The notes: generated by a model not told the origin, from the letters alone. 64,000 nucleotides of DNA from Halomarinibacterium sp034670265 (GCA_034670265.1 JAXMNU010000002.1:1-64000), one strand, 5' to 3'. Counted from the first letter of the stretch, positions 41,584 through 51,625 are shown. Translations and numbers: made by a program.

Positions 41584-42720
41584 CTATACGAATTGCTGAA
41601 TAACCATGTTAATCCTTTGTAAATCTTCAGATGTAAGATTTGATCCCGAGGGTAAACATAATCCTTGTGAAAATAACATTTCTGAAACCCTTTCTTTTCC
41701 ATAGAATGGAGCATTCTTAAAGATAGGCTGTAGATGCATAGGTTTCCATAACGGACGAGACTCAATATTTTCTTTTTCGAAAGCAATACGAAGTTCTTGG
41801 GAGGTAAATCTAGCTTTTTCAGGGTCAATTAAAATGCACGTTAACCAATGGTTAGAAAAATAATCTGTAGAAGGTTCCTTAAAAACTGAAACACCTTCAA
41901 ATACAGAAAAAGCATTTTTATAAAAATGATGATTTTTTCTTCTTTGTGCCACCCTTTCATCAAGTACTTCCATTTGTCCGCGACCAATTCCAGCACAAAT
42001 ATTACTTAAACGATAGTTATAGCCAATTTCAGAATGCTGATAATGAGGTGCTTCATCACGAGCTTGTGTGGCTAAAAAAATAGCCTTTTGTTTCATTGCT
42101 TTGGATTTTGTTACCAAAGCTCCACCTCCAGAAGTGGTAATAATTTTATTTCCATTGAATGAAAGAATGGAAATATCTCCAAAAGTTCCACATTTTTGCC
42201 CCATATAAGAACTCCCAAGCGCTTCGGCGCTATCTTCAATAATGGGGATACCGTATTTTTTAGAAATTGCTTTGAGTTCAGTCACTTTATAAGGCATTCC
42301 GTAGAGGTGAACGGCAATGATGGCTTTCGGTTTTTTTCCTTTTGCAATTCGATCCGTTATTGCCTCGTCTAAAGAAACTGGACATATATTCCATGTATCC
42401 TTTTCGCTATCCACAAAAACAGGAGTAGCTCCTAAATACACAATTGGATTTGCCGAAGCAGAAAATGTCATACTCTGGCAAATAACTTCATCACCTCTTT
42501 CAACTCCCAATAAAATAAGTGCTAAATGTAAGGCGGCAGTTCCGGAGCTTAATGCTGCTACTTGAACTCCCTCAGCTAAATATTGTTCAATAGCGGTTTC
42601 AAAACCTGTTACATTAGGTCCTAATGGAGCCACCCAGTTAGTATCAAATGCCTCATTGACATATCCTTGTTCTTTACCTCCCATATGGGGTGACGAAAGA
42701 TAAATTTTAGCCTTACTCAC
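41584..42720 (-). CDS. PLP-dependent aminotransferase, PglE-like (DegT/DnrJ/EryC1/StrS family)
   Basis: A 378-residue sugar aminotransferase. SFNGNKIITTSGGG carries the PLP Lys and is close to the PglE/PseC-type active site. SSGTAALHLAL and EDSAEALGSSY are standard family blocks. The likely reaction is amination at C4 of the UDP-4-keto-6-deoxy-GlcNAc made by the dehydratase. The gene overlaps the PglD-like acetyltransferase gene by 8 bases, which strongly supports the UDP-diNAcBac pathway. Confidence 0.9.
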   Translation of the reverse strand: MSKAKIYLSSPHMGGKEQGYVNEAFDTNWVAPLGPNVTGFETAIEQYLAEGVQVAALSSGTAALHLALILLGVERGDEVICQSMTFSASANPIVYLGATPVFVDSEKDTWNICPVSLDEAITDRIAKGKKPKAIIAVHLYGMPYKVTELKAISKKYGIPIIEDSAEALGSSYMGQKCGTFGDISILSFNGNKIITTSGGGALVTKSKAMKQKAIFLATQARDEAPHYQHSEIGYNYRLSNICAGIGRGQMEVLDERVAQRRKNHHFYKNAFSVFEGVSVFKEPSTDYFSNHWLTCILIDPEKARFTSQELRIAFEKENIESRPLWKPMHLQPIFKNAPFYGKERVSEMLFSQGLCLPSGSNLTSEDLQRINMVIQQFV

Positions 42721-43330
42721 TTGAATTATTTTTTATGATTCTTGCTGGGTTTCCATATACTACGGCATTATCTGGCACATCTTTAGTGACTACTGCTCCA
42801 GCTCCAATAACAGCCCATTTTCCAATCTTTATATCTGGAAGAATAATACTCCCAGCCCCTAATAGAGAACCTTCTCCAACACTAACGCCACCGGCAATAG
42901 CAACATTTATTGCAATGTGAACAAAATCTTCTATAACGACATTATGGGAAACCGTCGCATTATTATTAATAATGCAGAAATTACCAACACGGCATTCTGC
43001 ATCTAAAACGGCATTTGGAAGAATTAAAGAACCCTTTCCAACATTTGCTGAAGGATATATAACACTACTACTATGAATAAAAGATGGAAACTTAGCTTTC
43101 GAAAATTTGTTTGCTTTTACTTTTCTCACATTATTATCGCCAATACTTATACAAAGAGATTTTTCAAAAAAATCTTCATTCTGATATTGCTTTAGTCCAA
43201 CTCCCATGATATCTTCCTCTTTTGGATTGTCGTCATAAATAACATTAGGTGCATATTCACCTAGACTTCTAATAAGTGCTATGGTAGCATAACAGTGTCC
43301 GCCACCACCAAAAAGTATAATATCTTTCAT
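42713..43330 (-). CDS. Sugar N-acetyltransferase, PglD-like
   Basis: A 205-residue enzyme with an N-terminal PglD-type domain (KDIILFGGGGHCYATIALI) and a left-handed beta-helix of hexapeptide repeats (KGSLILPNAVLDAECRVGNF ... VIGAGAVVTKDVPDNAVVYG). The His in NATVSHNVVIED matches the usual catalytic position. Expected product: UDP-diNAcBac. Tightly coupled to the aminotransferase and phosphoglycosyltransferase genes. Confidence 0.9.
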   Translation of the reverse strand: MKDIILFGGGGHCYATIALIRSLGEYAPNVIYDDNPKEEDIMGVGLKQYQNEDFFEKSLCISIGDNNVRKVKANKFSKAKFPSFIHSSSVIYPSANVGKGSLILPNAVLDAECRVGNFCIINNNATVSHNVVIEDFVHIAINVAIAGGVSVGEGSLLGAGSIILPDIKIGKWAVIGAGAVVTKDVPDNAVVYGNPARIIKNNSSE

Positions 43331-43935
43331 TAATTATTTCCGTTAAAACGCTGCGTAGTCGCTTGGTTTTCAGTATTTATATCTGATCTTAAAAAGACCT
43401 TCCCTATCGTTTTAAAAATTATTTTTAAGTCTAACGCAAAAGTAACGTTTTGAACATAGAAAACATCCAATTCAAACTTTTCATTCCAACTAATGGCATT
43501 TCTCCCATTTACCTGTGCCAAGCCTGTAATACCTGGTTTTACTTGATGCCTCTGTTTCTGAAAATCACTATACAAATGTAAGTACTCAGGCAACAAGGGA
43601 CGTGGCCCCACAAAACTCATTTCTCCTTTAATTACGTTTAATAATTGCGGAATCTCATCTAATGATGTGGAACGAATAAATTTTCCAACAGTTGTAAGTC
43701 GTTGTGAATCTGGTAATAATTTCCCATCATTAGCACGACGATCGTTCATTGTTTTAAATTTTATGATGGTGAAAATACGAGCATTCTTCCCTGGACGTTT
43801 TTGAAAAAAGAATGGACTTCCGTTATTAGCAAACAAAAGAAAAACAACACACAATAAAAAAATAGGAAGTAAAATTATAAAACCAATAACGGCAAAAATA
43901 AAATCGAAAAATGGTTTTAAAAATCCTAAATACAT
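43330..43935 (-). CDS. Initiating phosphoglycosyltransferase, PglC-like
   Basis: A 201-residue monotopic sugar transferase of the small PglC type: one N-terminal re-entrant hydrophobic segment (about 5-35), RPGKNARIFTIIKFKTM, the catalytic Asp-Glu dyad in TSLDEIPQL, and FVGPRPLL. It transfers the sugar phosphate to undecaprenyl phosphate, starting the repeat unit. Its start is 10 bases from the neighbouring glycosyltransferase and its stop overlaps the PglD-like start. Confidence 0.93.
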   Translation of the reverse strand: MYLGFLKPFFDFIFAVIGFIILLPIFLLCVVFLLFANNGSPFFFQKRPGKNARIFTIIKFKTMNDRRANDGKLLPDSQRLTTVGKFIRSTSLDEIPQLLNVIKGEMSFVGPRPLLPEYLHLYSDFQKQRHQVKPGITGLAQVNGRNAISWNEKFELDVFYVQNVTFALDLKIIFKTIGKVFLRSDINTENQATTQRFNGNN

Positions 43936-43945
43936 CCTTGTAAAA

Positions 43946-45103
43946 TTATACTTTTTGGTCTAAAAATGATTGATACTCTTTCAATAACGCATTCCAAATT
44001 TCAAGTCTTTCGTAATTTTTAGTAATTGAAGTCCGTGTATTTTGTTTCAGAGATTGATATTGTCCTTTGTCATTCATCATTTCAAACATAGCGCCTTGTA
44101 GTTCTTTTTCGCTTTTCTTCGGAATAATTAATCCGTTAAAACCGTGTGTCACAATTTCATTACACCCATTAATATCGCTTACAATAGCAGGTAACTCCAT
44201 CGATAACGCTTGAAGCACTACATTGGGAAACCCCTCTCGATAACTAGGGAAAACCAAGACATTACTAATAGCAAAATAAGGTCTGACATCTTGCTGATAT
44301 CCAACTGAAACGATTTTAGCATTATCACGAATTAATTGTAGCGTATCAACTGGTAATGGATCTAGGTCTTGCTCAAACGGTCCAACTAATAAAAGAGTTG
44401 ATTTCTTATTCTGAAGCATTGAAAATGCATTAACCAACTCAACAATGCCCTTATCTTTTACAATACGCCCCACAAAAACAAAAACAAAATCTTCTTCAGG
44501 TATGGAAAGCTCTTTTCTGAAGCTCTTCTGAAACTCTTTATCGTATTTCTCCTTCGAAAAGTATCGAGTATCAATTCCGTTAGAACTACCATTTCCAATG
44601 ATATTGAGTTTTCTTTTTTGAGTAAACTTTTCCTTCAAAATGAAATCTTGAAGCCCTTGTGAGTTGGGATAAACCTTAGTGGCAAACCGATAGGTTAATT
44701 TTTCAATAAAGCCTAATAAACTTCTTTTAAACCCTGTAGATTCCATTAAAGGGAGACCAGCAACGGTATGGAGTCTATTTGGGACTCTGGCAAAGTAAGC
44801 CGCCATCATTCCCACAATACCCGCTTTGGGGGTATGCGTATGTACAATAGCTGGTTTCACCTTCGAAAAATAACGATACAATTTATAAACTGCAGCAATA
44901 TCTTTAAACGGCGTTATTTTTCGGGTAAGGTTTACAAAATAATACGAAACGCCTTCCTTCTTTGTATACGCCACTAAGCGTTCTTTTTCCGAACTAATAG
45001 CCGTTACTTCAAAGTAGTCCTTCATAAAAGCTAATTGTCCCTCCAATAGCTTTTCAAGTGAAAGTGGAATGGTCGTAATTCGTATTAATTTTGGTTTCTC
45101 CAT
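43946..45103 (-). CDS. Glycosyltransferase family 4 (PglA-like position)
   Basis: A 385-residue GT-B enzyme. Features: VHTHTPKAGIVGMMAAYF, the Rossmann segment FVFVGRIVKDKGIVELVNAF, and the EX7E-type motif YREGFPNVVLQALSMELPAIV. As the gene next to the PglC-like one it is a good candidate for adding the second sugar. The exact donor is unknown. It overlaps the preceding GT gene by 19 bases. Confidence 0.88.
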   Translation of the reverse strand: MEKPKLIRITTIPLSLEKLLEGQLAFMKDYFEVTAISSEKERLVAYTKKEGVSYYFVNLTRKITPFKDIAAVYKLYRYFSKVKPAIVHTHTPKAGIVGMMAAYFARVPNRLHTVAGLPLMESTGFKRSLLGFIEKLTYRFATKVYPNSQGLQDFILKEKFTQKRKLNIIGNGSSNGIDTRYFSKEKYDKEFQKSFRKELSIPEEDFVFVFVGRIVKDKGIVELVNAFSMLQNKKSTLLLVGPFEQDLDPLPVDTLQLIRDNAKIVSVGYQQDVRPYFAISNVLVFPSYREGFPNVVLQALSMELPAIVSDINGCNEIVTHGFNGLIIPKKSEKELQGAMFEMMNDKGQYQSLKQNTRTSITKNYERLEIWNALLKEYQSFLDQKV

Positions 45104-46176
45104 AACTCTTTATAGAGTTCGATGTATTTATTTGTCATTTTGTCTAAGCTATACTCCTTGGCTCTTTGCTGACATTGTGATACAATTTGCTTGTAATATA
45201 ATTCGTCATCCAACAATGCATTAATTTCTTTAGCCAAAGCCGAAAAATCTCCTTCTGGAAACAACACTCCCGCCCCTTCAACCAATTGAGTCAAGCCAGG
45301 AACACTAGATGCTACAAATGGTTTGCCCGAAATCATTCCTTCTATACTTGAAAGCGAAAGCCCTTCAAAATGTGAAGAAAGCACCACTATATCTACCATC
45401 TTTAATAAATTGGGAACGTCCATTCGCAATCCTAGAAATTGCACTCTAGACTCTAATTCTAAATTCTTTACTAAATTTACACATTCGGCTTTTGTAGTCC
45501 CATCTCCAACTAGCAGTAAATGCACGCTTTGTGGTAATGCTTCCATTGCTTTGATTAATGTAGTTTGGTCTTTTTGAGGCGTAAAACTCGAAACTTGTAA
45601 AATAATTTTTTCAGCATTAGTAATTGAAAAATTATTTCGGTTTGCAGGTAGTGCTTCTTGTATTTTCTGAAGGTTCACCCCATTAGAAATCACAACAATT
45701 CTAGAAGCAATATTCTTTACTCTTTTGTTCAGTTCAATGACAACTTCTTCGGTAATAGCTACAATCTTCGTATATTTTTTATAAACCCAAGCGTCTGTTA
45801 TACTGAACAAAAAACCTTTCCTTCTATTGGTTGTATTGTGTTCAGTAAAAACAAGTTGGGTTTTTGAAAATGATAACACTTTTGCTAATGCCACCCAGTA
45901 TAATGATGGAAAAAGATGCACATGGATGACTGAAAACTTCTTAAGAAAAGGAATCAATTTAAAAATCAAAAAGGGGTTATACACAGACCTTTTAGAAAGT
46001 GTATGAACAACAGATTGAGAGTTTTTTTGTAATTGTTTCAAAAAGGGGTGTTCTTGTCCATTTAACAGAAGGAGTTCTGTATTTATGCCTTGTTTATTAA
46101 AAAGCGGAATGGAGTCTAAAATAAGCTTTTCGGCTCCTCCAGTGGCAAGGCTATTACTAACTATTAATACCTTCAT
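45085..46176 (-). CDS. Glycosyltransferase family 4
   Basis: A 363-residue GT-B enzyme: N-terminal KVLIVSNSLATGGAEKLI, C-terminal VSSFTPQKDQTTLIKAM and SSHFEGLSLSSIEGMISGKPFVAS (EX7E). The ATG at 46176 is chosen since it directly precedes the conserved KVLIVSN strand; a longer frame from 46227 lies in the polymerase gene. It overlaps that gene by 20 bases. Confidence 0.88.
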   Translation of the reverse strand: MKVLIVSNSLATGGAEKLILDSIPLFNKQGINTELLLLNGQEHPFLKQLQKNSQSVVHTLSKRSVYNPFLIFKLIPFLKKFSVIHVHLFPSLYWVALAKVLSFSKTQLVFTEHNTTNRRKGFLFSITDAWVYKKYTKIVAITEEVVIELNKRVKNIASRIVVISNGVNLQKIQEALPANRNNFSITNAEKIILQVSSFTPQKDQTTLIKAMEALPQSVHLLLVGDGTTKAECVNLVKNLELESRVQFLGLRMDVPNLLKMVDIVVLSSHFEGLSLSSIEGMISGKPFVASSVPGLTQLVEGAGVLFPEGDFSALAKEINALLDDELYYKQIVSQCQQRAKEYSLDKMTNKYIELYKELWRNQN

Positions 46177-47347
46177 GAGACAATTTGCGTTGTTGATAAA
46201 GATACAGTGTCCATACCCCAAAGACAACTAACCAAGGCATTAACATGTTTTTTTGGCGTAACATAATACCCAAGTTTCCAAGAATAAGTGAAAAAGCTAG
46301 GGAGCCAATTAGAAAAAATACAATACTCCCCTTTAATAAATAATCAGCTTTTTTGAAAGCCAAAAAAGGCTTTTTGAATAAAATACTTCCTGAAAAAACC
46401 AATAAGATTAAATTCTCGAACGAAGCAAGGATTGCTAGTACTCCATTGATATCGAAGAATAGTGGGCGATATAAAAAGGTAAATACTTTTAACGGAAAAG
46501 GATACCCGGAAATATCAATACCAGAGCCTGTTTTTACTTTATTTAAACTTGATGATTTACTACTGGCGTATTCAGATATTGCAGAAGATTCTAAACTTTC
46601 TAATTGAATAAATTGTAAAACAAAATTAAAAATCGATGCAAAACCTATAAGGAATATAAAAAACAAAACCACTTTTTGATAGCCTTTTAATCTGCCATCC
46701 AAAATAAATCCAATTCCGAAGGCTACAAACAAAAACAATAAAATATGAGGGCGAATTGTAATTGCAAAAATCATTGCAACAACTAATAAAAACAAATGTT
46801 TTTTAATATTTGTTAGTCCATAAATAAACATAGCAATAGCAACAAATAAAATAGTGTCCTTGCCTATACCTGAAGACCAAAAATGAAAATTTGGTAAAAA
46901 CCAAATCCAAGGAAAAATTGGGATTTTAAAAAGTGTAATTTGCGATAAAATCGCTTCGGAAGGGAAAAAGACTTTTATTATTTTAAAAATATAGATAAAC
47001 CCTAAAAATCCAAAACACGCATAGATTATATTTCCTGTAAAAAATGAAAGTTCCAATACTTTTGCCGGGAAATAATTAATTAAATACAACATCCCTGTGG
47101 CAGACCGTTTTTTTACGAGATCAAAAATATCAGACAAAGGATAGTCCAAAGGAGCTTCCCAATAATGGATGGCATCTCCCCCATTACTCGCCACATAAAA
47201 ACTAAACACACCCGCTATAGCAATATGAAATAAAAAAAGTTTATTTAAAACGCCTCTTTCATACGCTGAAAATCCTTTAAAAAAGCGCTTCAAATTAAAT
47301 CCTATTAAAAGGAATATGATACATATACAAATATCCAACAAACTCAT
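46157..47347 (-). CDS. Wzy-like polysaccharide polymerase (polytopic membrane protein)
   Basis: A 396-residue protein with about ten hydrophobic helices and a long loop (about 240-300) with ESLESSAISEYASSKSSSLN. Size, topology and position among glycosyltransferases fit an O-antigen/capsule polymerase. No strict motif exists for Wzy, so this is a context call. WSSGIGKD and ITIRPHILLF resemble related exopolysaccharide membrane proteins of Bacteroidota. Confidence 0.65.
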   Translation of the reverse strand: MSLLDICICIIFLLIGFNLKRFFKGFSAYERGVLNKLFLFHIAIAGVFSFYVASNGGDAIHYWEAPLDYPLSDIFDLVKKRSATGMLYLINYFPAKVLELSFFTGNIIYACFGFLGFIYIFKIIKVFFPSEAILSQITLFKIPIFPWIWFLPNFHFWSSGIGKDTILFVAIAMFIYGLTNIKKHLFLLVVAMIFAITIRPHILLFLFVAFGIGFILDGRLKGYQKVVLFFIFLIGFASIFNFVLQFIQLESLESSAISEYASSKSSSLNKVKTGSGIDISGYPFPLKVFTFLYRPLFFDINGVLAILASFENLILLVFSGSILFKKPFLAFKKADYLLKGSIVFFLIGSLAFSLILGNLGIMLRQKNMLMPWLVVFGVWTLYLYQQRKLSHEGINS

Positions 47348-48228
47348 ACTACACTTTCCTTTTTGAAAATTTCCTCTAAAGCCTTCAATGTTTCAGTTTG
47401 TAAACTTATGGTTTGCTTTTTTGAGCTACTCAACAAGCGAAAAATTTTTTGTTTAAACTTAGAACTAAATATAGCCGAAAAATAGTCCTTTATGCCCATC
47501 TTTTTCAATAAATACATACCCCATTTAAAACGCAATTTTCGTGTCGGGTTTGTATTTATTGCATCCAGCCTAGATAGACCTTCTAAATCCAAAAAATTAA
47601 AAACATTGTTCAACGTTTCTAATTTATTTACTGTGAAGTCTTCAAAATATACAATTTGAATACTTTTAAATTGCTTCCTAAAACGCTCAATAGGCTCTTT
47701 GTAGAGACTCATTCCAAGGCAACTATACCACGGTAATTTGTTATTGTTGTATGCATCAATATCATTTTGCATCACTGTTTCAAAAGAACGGGTTTCTCGA
47801 CTTAAACCTACTAACATGGTATAATGAGAAAAAGCTCTTTTAATGGGGTCTCTTAGTAAGACAACTATTTTGGCATCGGGATTATACTCGTAAATTTTTT
47901 CAGCAACGTTAGGTGCGTGCAGATACATCGTACTACCTTCCAACTTGTAAATTTCATCTTTACTTAATGAAAATAGTTTCTTATAATGCTCACTGTCTGT
48001 TACATGGACAATATGTAGTGGTTTTGGAAAATCCTTTTCAAAATAAGTGTTAACATTAAAAAAACTTGAGGGCTCGTAGAGAATCTTGGGTAATTCATCA
48101 AGAAAAAAATGTGGTTCTTTAATGGGTGAGGTATAAATCTTAGGATGTTGGGATAGTAATTCCATAAAAGAAGTTGTACCCGCTTTCATCGCGCCAATTA
48201 AAAAAAGATTGACCCTAGTATCTTCCAT
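47344..48228 (-). CDS. PAPS-dependent sulfotransferase 1
   Basis: A 294-residue sulfotransferase-fold protein. The 5' phosphosulfate-binding loop is FLIGAMKAGTTSFMELL, a catalytic-type segment follows (KEPHFF), and the 3' phosphate-binding motif is LLRDPIKRAFSHY. It resembles heparan-type/NDST-like carbohydrate sulfotransferases. The locus encodes the full PAPS supply, so sulfation of the polysaccharide is the likely job. Overlaps both neighbouring genes by 1-4 bases. Confidence 0.9.
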   Translation of the reverse strand: MEDTRVNLFLIGAMKAGTTSFMELLSQHPKIYTSPIKEPHFFLDELPKILYEPSSFFNVNTYFEKDFPKPLHIVHVTDSEHYKKLFSLSKDEIYKLEGSTMYLHAPNVAEKIYEYNPDAKIVVLLRDPIKRAFSHYTMLVGLSRETRSFETVMQNDIDAYNNNKLPWYSCLGMSLYKEPIERFRKQFKSIQIVYFEDFTVNKLETLNNVFNFLDLEGLSRLDAINTNPTRKLRFKWGMYLLKKMGIKDYFSAIFSSKFKQKIFRLLSSSKKQTISLQTETLKALEEIFKKESVV

Positions 48229-49151
48229 TAGCCTTTCAATTTTTTATATAACCCATATACATTTATGAACGAAAAAGTATGCGTAACCCATAGCATACAT
48301 TTATATTTCCAGCTCATTTTAAGTTTTTTGGAAAGTCGATAAATTATGACTCGTTCTTGTTTTGAATAGTCATTACAATTCTGAAAATAACTAATAACTA
48401 CAAATCTCTGGTAGTATTGTTGAAAAAAAGGATTAAGTTTTAGAGAAAGTCTATCTGAAACCTTAAGAATTGTGTTCAAATATCTTTCAAAATCTTTGGC
48501 GTTAAAATGGCTTTTCGATGCAGAATCGTCTATATCTTTTCGGTAAAAAGATAATTCTTTATTCACAAAAACTATTTCTTCAGTTTCACATACTCGAAGC
48601 CACAAATCGTGATCTTCGTGTTGCTTCATCCCTTCTGTAAACAATCCTTTTTCAACAAGAAGACTCTTGCTAATAACTACATTAGACGAGTTAATTGGCG
48701 GGAGGTCTTTACTAATCACTTTGAAATAATTTACTAACCCCGTAGTTGCAGCTTTAGGCAAGAAATCATTGGCATATCTTTCCGTTATATTTCCAAAAAC
48801 TCTGCTTCTTCCGGTTCCAAATATGCTATTTTGGGGATATACCTTAATTGCTTGTGTTATCTCTTTAAGAAAGTTTGAATCCCACAAATCATCGGCATCA
48901 AGAAGTGCAATCCAATGATAGGTTGCTTTTTGTATTGCAGTATTTCTTGCTACCGAAACCCCGCTATTTTGCATGCATATTAAGTGAACTCTTGGATCAT
49001 TGAATGTTTTAATTACTTCTACAGAGGTATCCGAACTACCATCATCCACAATTATTACCTCAAAATCTACAAAAGTTTGATTTAAAATTGATTTTAGTGT
49101 TTCACTTATGTAGGCCGCTTTGTTATATAATGGGATAATAACACTAAACAT
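48228..49151 (-). CDS. Glycosyltransferase family 2
   Basis: A 307-residue GT-A enzyme with FSVIIPLYNKAAYISETLKS, VIIVDDGSSDTSVEV and the metal-binding DxD-type motif in LLDADDLWD; EDHDLW is the usual downstream acidic block. Donor and acceptor are unknown. The stop overlaps the start of sulfotransferase 1 by one base. Confidence 0.9.
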   Translation of the reverse strand: MFSVIIPLYNKAAYISETLKSILNQTFVDFEVIIVDDGSSDTSVEVIKTFNDPRVHLICMQNSGVSVARNTAIQKATYHWIALLDADDLWDSNFLKEITQAIKVYPQNSIFGTGRSRVFGNITERYANDFLPKAATTGLVNYFKVISKDLPPINSSNVVISKSLLVEKGLFTEGMKQHEDHDLWLRVCETEEIVFVNKELSFYRKDIDDSASKSHFNAKDFERYLNTILKVSDRLSLKLNPFFQQYYQRFVVISYFQNCNDYSKQERVIIYRLSKKLKMSWKYKCMLWVTHTFSFINVYGLYKKLKG

Positions 49152-49155
49152 GAGT

Positions 49156-50121
49156 CTATAAATAAAGTGAAAAAAACCTATTTAAAAAATAATAACAAAG
49201 ATATTTAATCAATTGTAAAGTGTATTTCCCTTTTCTATGATACCCTGGAATAGTTTTTATTAACTCCCAATAAATCGATGCAATTTTCCAGTTTAATACT
49301 GTATAGTATTTTTTTTCACTGTTATCCTTTATCGTCATAAACGTTTTTAAAGAACTAATTTTCTTTTTCCATATTACTTGTTTACTCCACAGACCACCAT
49401 AATGATGTCTATATAAATTATTTATAATGTCATGATGATAATAAGCATTTCCAAACGACACCAATTGAGCAAACAACAATGAATCGCCATTTAAAATTTG
49501 TGTGAAATTATTGGGAAATTCTTTAATACAATTTCTAAATACAACAGAACTAGTAGGAATCAATAACCCACTAATTACTTCATAAGCATTAAAGTTGGAT
49601 TTTTTATAATTTAATAAATTATCATTCAAAATATTTCCCAATTCATCAATAATAGAAGTATTATGGAAACTAAATGAATACTCTTGATGTTTTTCTAAAA
49701 AATCAACTTGTTTCTGAAGTTTTCTAGGGTCTCTCCATACATCGTCACCATCAACAAGTGCAATATATTTCCCTTTAGAAATATATATTTTATACATAAA
49801 ATTAAAACGTCCAGTAATTCTGTTTTCAATACTTATTTTATTTTCTGGATGGTGTAATAATAATTTTATTTTATCTGGAAATTGAAGTGCATATTTTTTA
49901 CAAATCTCTCTTGTTTTATCTTTACTATTATCTTCACCTATAATTATTTCAAATTTATAATTTGTCCTTTGAGATAAAATACCATCTAAACAATCTTTAA
50001 TATATTTTTCATGGTTATAAGTTTGTAAACAAACACTAATAATTGGATCATGAGGAACTGAATTGCTAAACTCTTGTACCAACTTATTTTCGTAAGTGTT
50101 TTTAAAAGATTCAAAGTCCAT
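49156..50121 (-). CDS. Glycosyltransferase family 2
   Basis: A 321-residue GT-A enzyme: ISVCLQTYNHEKYIKDCLDGI, IIIGEDNSKDKTREIC and LVDGDDVWRDPRKL (DxD). It is more AT-rich than most genes in the locus (long runs of A and T), as is sulfotransferase 2 next to it, which hints at a different history. Donor unknown. Confidence 0.88.
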   Translation of the reverse strand: MDFESFKNTYENKLVQEFSNSVPHDPIISVCLQTYNHEKYIKDCLDGILSQRTNYKFEIIIGEDNSKDKTREICKKYALQFPDKIKLLLHHPENKISIENRITGRFNFMYKIYISKGKYIALVDGDDVWRDPRKLQKQVDFLEKHQEYSFSFHNTSIIDELGNILNDNLLNYKKSNFNAYEVISGLLIPTSSVVFRNCIKEFPNNFTQILNGDSLLFAQLVSFGNAYYHHDIINNLYRHHYGGLWSKQVIWKKKISSLKTFMTIKDNSEKKYYTVLNWKIASIYWELIKTIPGYHRKGKYTLQLIKYLCYYFLNRFFSLYL

Positions 50122-50927
50122 TAATACAAGTATTTTTCTAGATTAGTTCCTTTTAAATCATTATTAATGTAATTTACTATGTCTTTGTCCAAATTGTTAG
50201 TCCAAGCGTCATCTTTCTTCTTAGTCTTAAAGACACTATAACTATCTTTTAATTCTTTAGAAGTGCTCGCTTGTAAAAAATTTGAAGTTTGTATATTAAA
50301 ATCTAAGTTTACGAAATTAAATAAATGTTTTACTGTTGTTTCAGGACTATCAAGTAATTCATCATACCGTAATAAATAAAAATTAGTAGGGAATTCCTTT
50401 TTTAAGATTTCAAATAAATTTGCCACTTCTTTCCATTTTTCATATCCATTAAATTCTTCTACTAACCCTTTATTTTTTTTGGGTGCTAACTTCCATTCTT
50501 CTAATATTATCCAATCTAAATCTGGTCTAAACTCTTTAGGTGCATTAATCCATGAATATAGTGTTGCCAAAGGATGACGGATTAGCCCTATCACCTTAAT
50601 CTCGGGAGTTTGTATTAATAAATTTTTAATTATATGATGATAGCGAACTTCTTTATAAACTGTTACCAGAGGTTCTTGCTTTGAAAACGCAGGTACAATA
50701 CCCTTTTCTTTTGCAGTTATTTGATTAATAAATGGATCGTTACTTAAGGTAATCCTTCTAAAAAAATCTTCAATTTCTTTCTTAGTAGAATTTGTATTCA
50801 ATTCCGATTTAAATGAGTATGAAAATAAAGGTTGATAACGATATGCCACGTTGGGATGAGAATCAAAAATAGAACCTAACCAAGTAGAACCAGAGCGAGG
50901 CACACTATGAATGGCAATTTTATTCAT
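50121..50927 (-). CDS. PAPS-dependent sulfotransferase 2
   Basis: A 268-residue sulfotransferase-fold protein with the 5' loop HSVPRSGSTWLGSIFDSHP and the 3' phosphate-binding motif IRHPLATLYSW. It differs clearly from sulfotransferase 1, so the two probably act on different positions or sugars. It overlaps the GT2 stop side by one base and the WbqC-like gene by 4 bases (ATGA). Confidence 0.88.
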   Translation of the reverse strand: MNKIAIHSVPRSGSTWLGSIFDSHPNVAYRYQPLFSYSFKSELNTNSTKKEIEDFFRRITLSNDPFINQITAKEKGIVPAFSKQEPLVTVYKEVRYHHIIKNLLIQTPEIKVIGLIRHPLATLYSWINAPKEFRPDLDWIILEEWKLAPKKNKGLVEEFNGYEKWKEVANLFEILKKEFPTNFYLLRYDELLDSPETTVKHLFNFVNLDFNIQTSNFLQASTSKELKDSYSVFKTKKKDDAWTNNLDKDIVNYINNDLKGTNLEKYLY

Positions 50928-51625
50928 AATAAGCTATAAGAATCTAAAAAATATTTTATTGTTGTTATATCATTAAACATTACTACGTCAATTATAGATA
51001 AGCCTGGAATAAATGGTTTATTAAACTGTTCGTATTTGGGTAAATTTGGATTTAAAAAAAGAAGCTCTATGTTCTTTTCCTTAAAATCCTCTTTTTTATA
51101 TAGTGCTATTCCTCCAACAGGATTAATATAAATTGATGTATTTAATCTATTACAAATTGTCAATAAGCGTTGAGTGCGTTCTAGCCCCTTTGTATTGGTA
51201 AAGTGTTCTGAAGATTTTAAAATGTTTTTTTTAATACCTAAATAATCTAGAATACTCATAATACTTAAAATTGCAAAATCTGAAAGTTTTTGAGGTCTTT
51301 CTTTAAAAATTGATTCAATGATTGGAAATACATCTTCAAACATAGGTGCCTTCTTATAACTTTGTTCAATTGTTTGAAGTTGTTTCCTAAATAATGGGTG
51401 TTCTTCTATTAAGTTAATTTCTGATATTAACTTGTTTGGACTAGCTTTATCACAAGGAATTGTAAGAAACTTATCAGTATTATTCACTAATATACGATTT
51501 CTGTTTACCCAGCCTCCTTTAATATAATTCACATCGTCATAAAAGACAAATGTATCTACACTAAATAATAATTGGAAATATCCTAAATAAGGGAATATAT
51601 AGGGTTGCATTATTGCTACTTTCAT
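50924..51625 (-). CDS. WbqC family protein
   Basis: A 233-residue protein of the WbqC family: KVAIMQPYIFPYLGYFQLL, FVFYDDVNYIKGGWVNRNRI and the C-terminal FIPGLSIIDVVMFND. The family is common beside DegT-type aminotransferases in surface-sugar loci, and a role in acylating or otherwise finishing an amino sugar is suspected but not established. It overlaps the aminotransferase gene by 4 bases. Confidence 0.88.
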   Translation of the reverse strand: MKVAIMQPYIFPYLGYFQLLFSVDTFVFYDDVNYIKGGWVNRNRILVNNTDKFLTIPCDKASPNKLISEINLIEEHPLFRKQLQTIEQSYKKAPMFEDVFPIIESIFKERPQKLSDFAILSIMSILDYLGIKKNILKSSEHFTNTKGLERTQRLLTICNRLNTSIYINPVGGIALYKKEDFKEKNIELLFLNPNLPKYEQFNKPFIPGLSIIDVVMFNDITTIKYFLDSYSLL

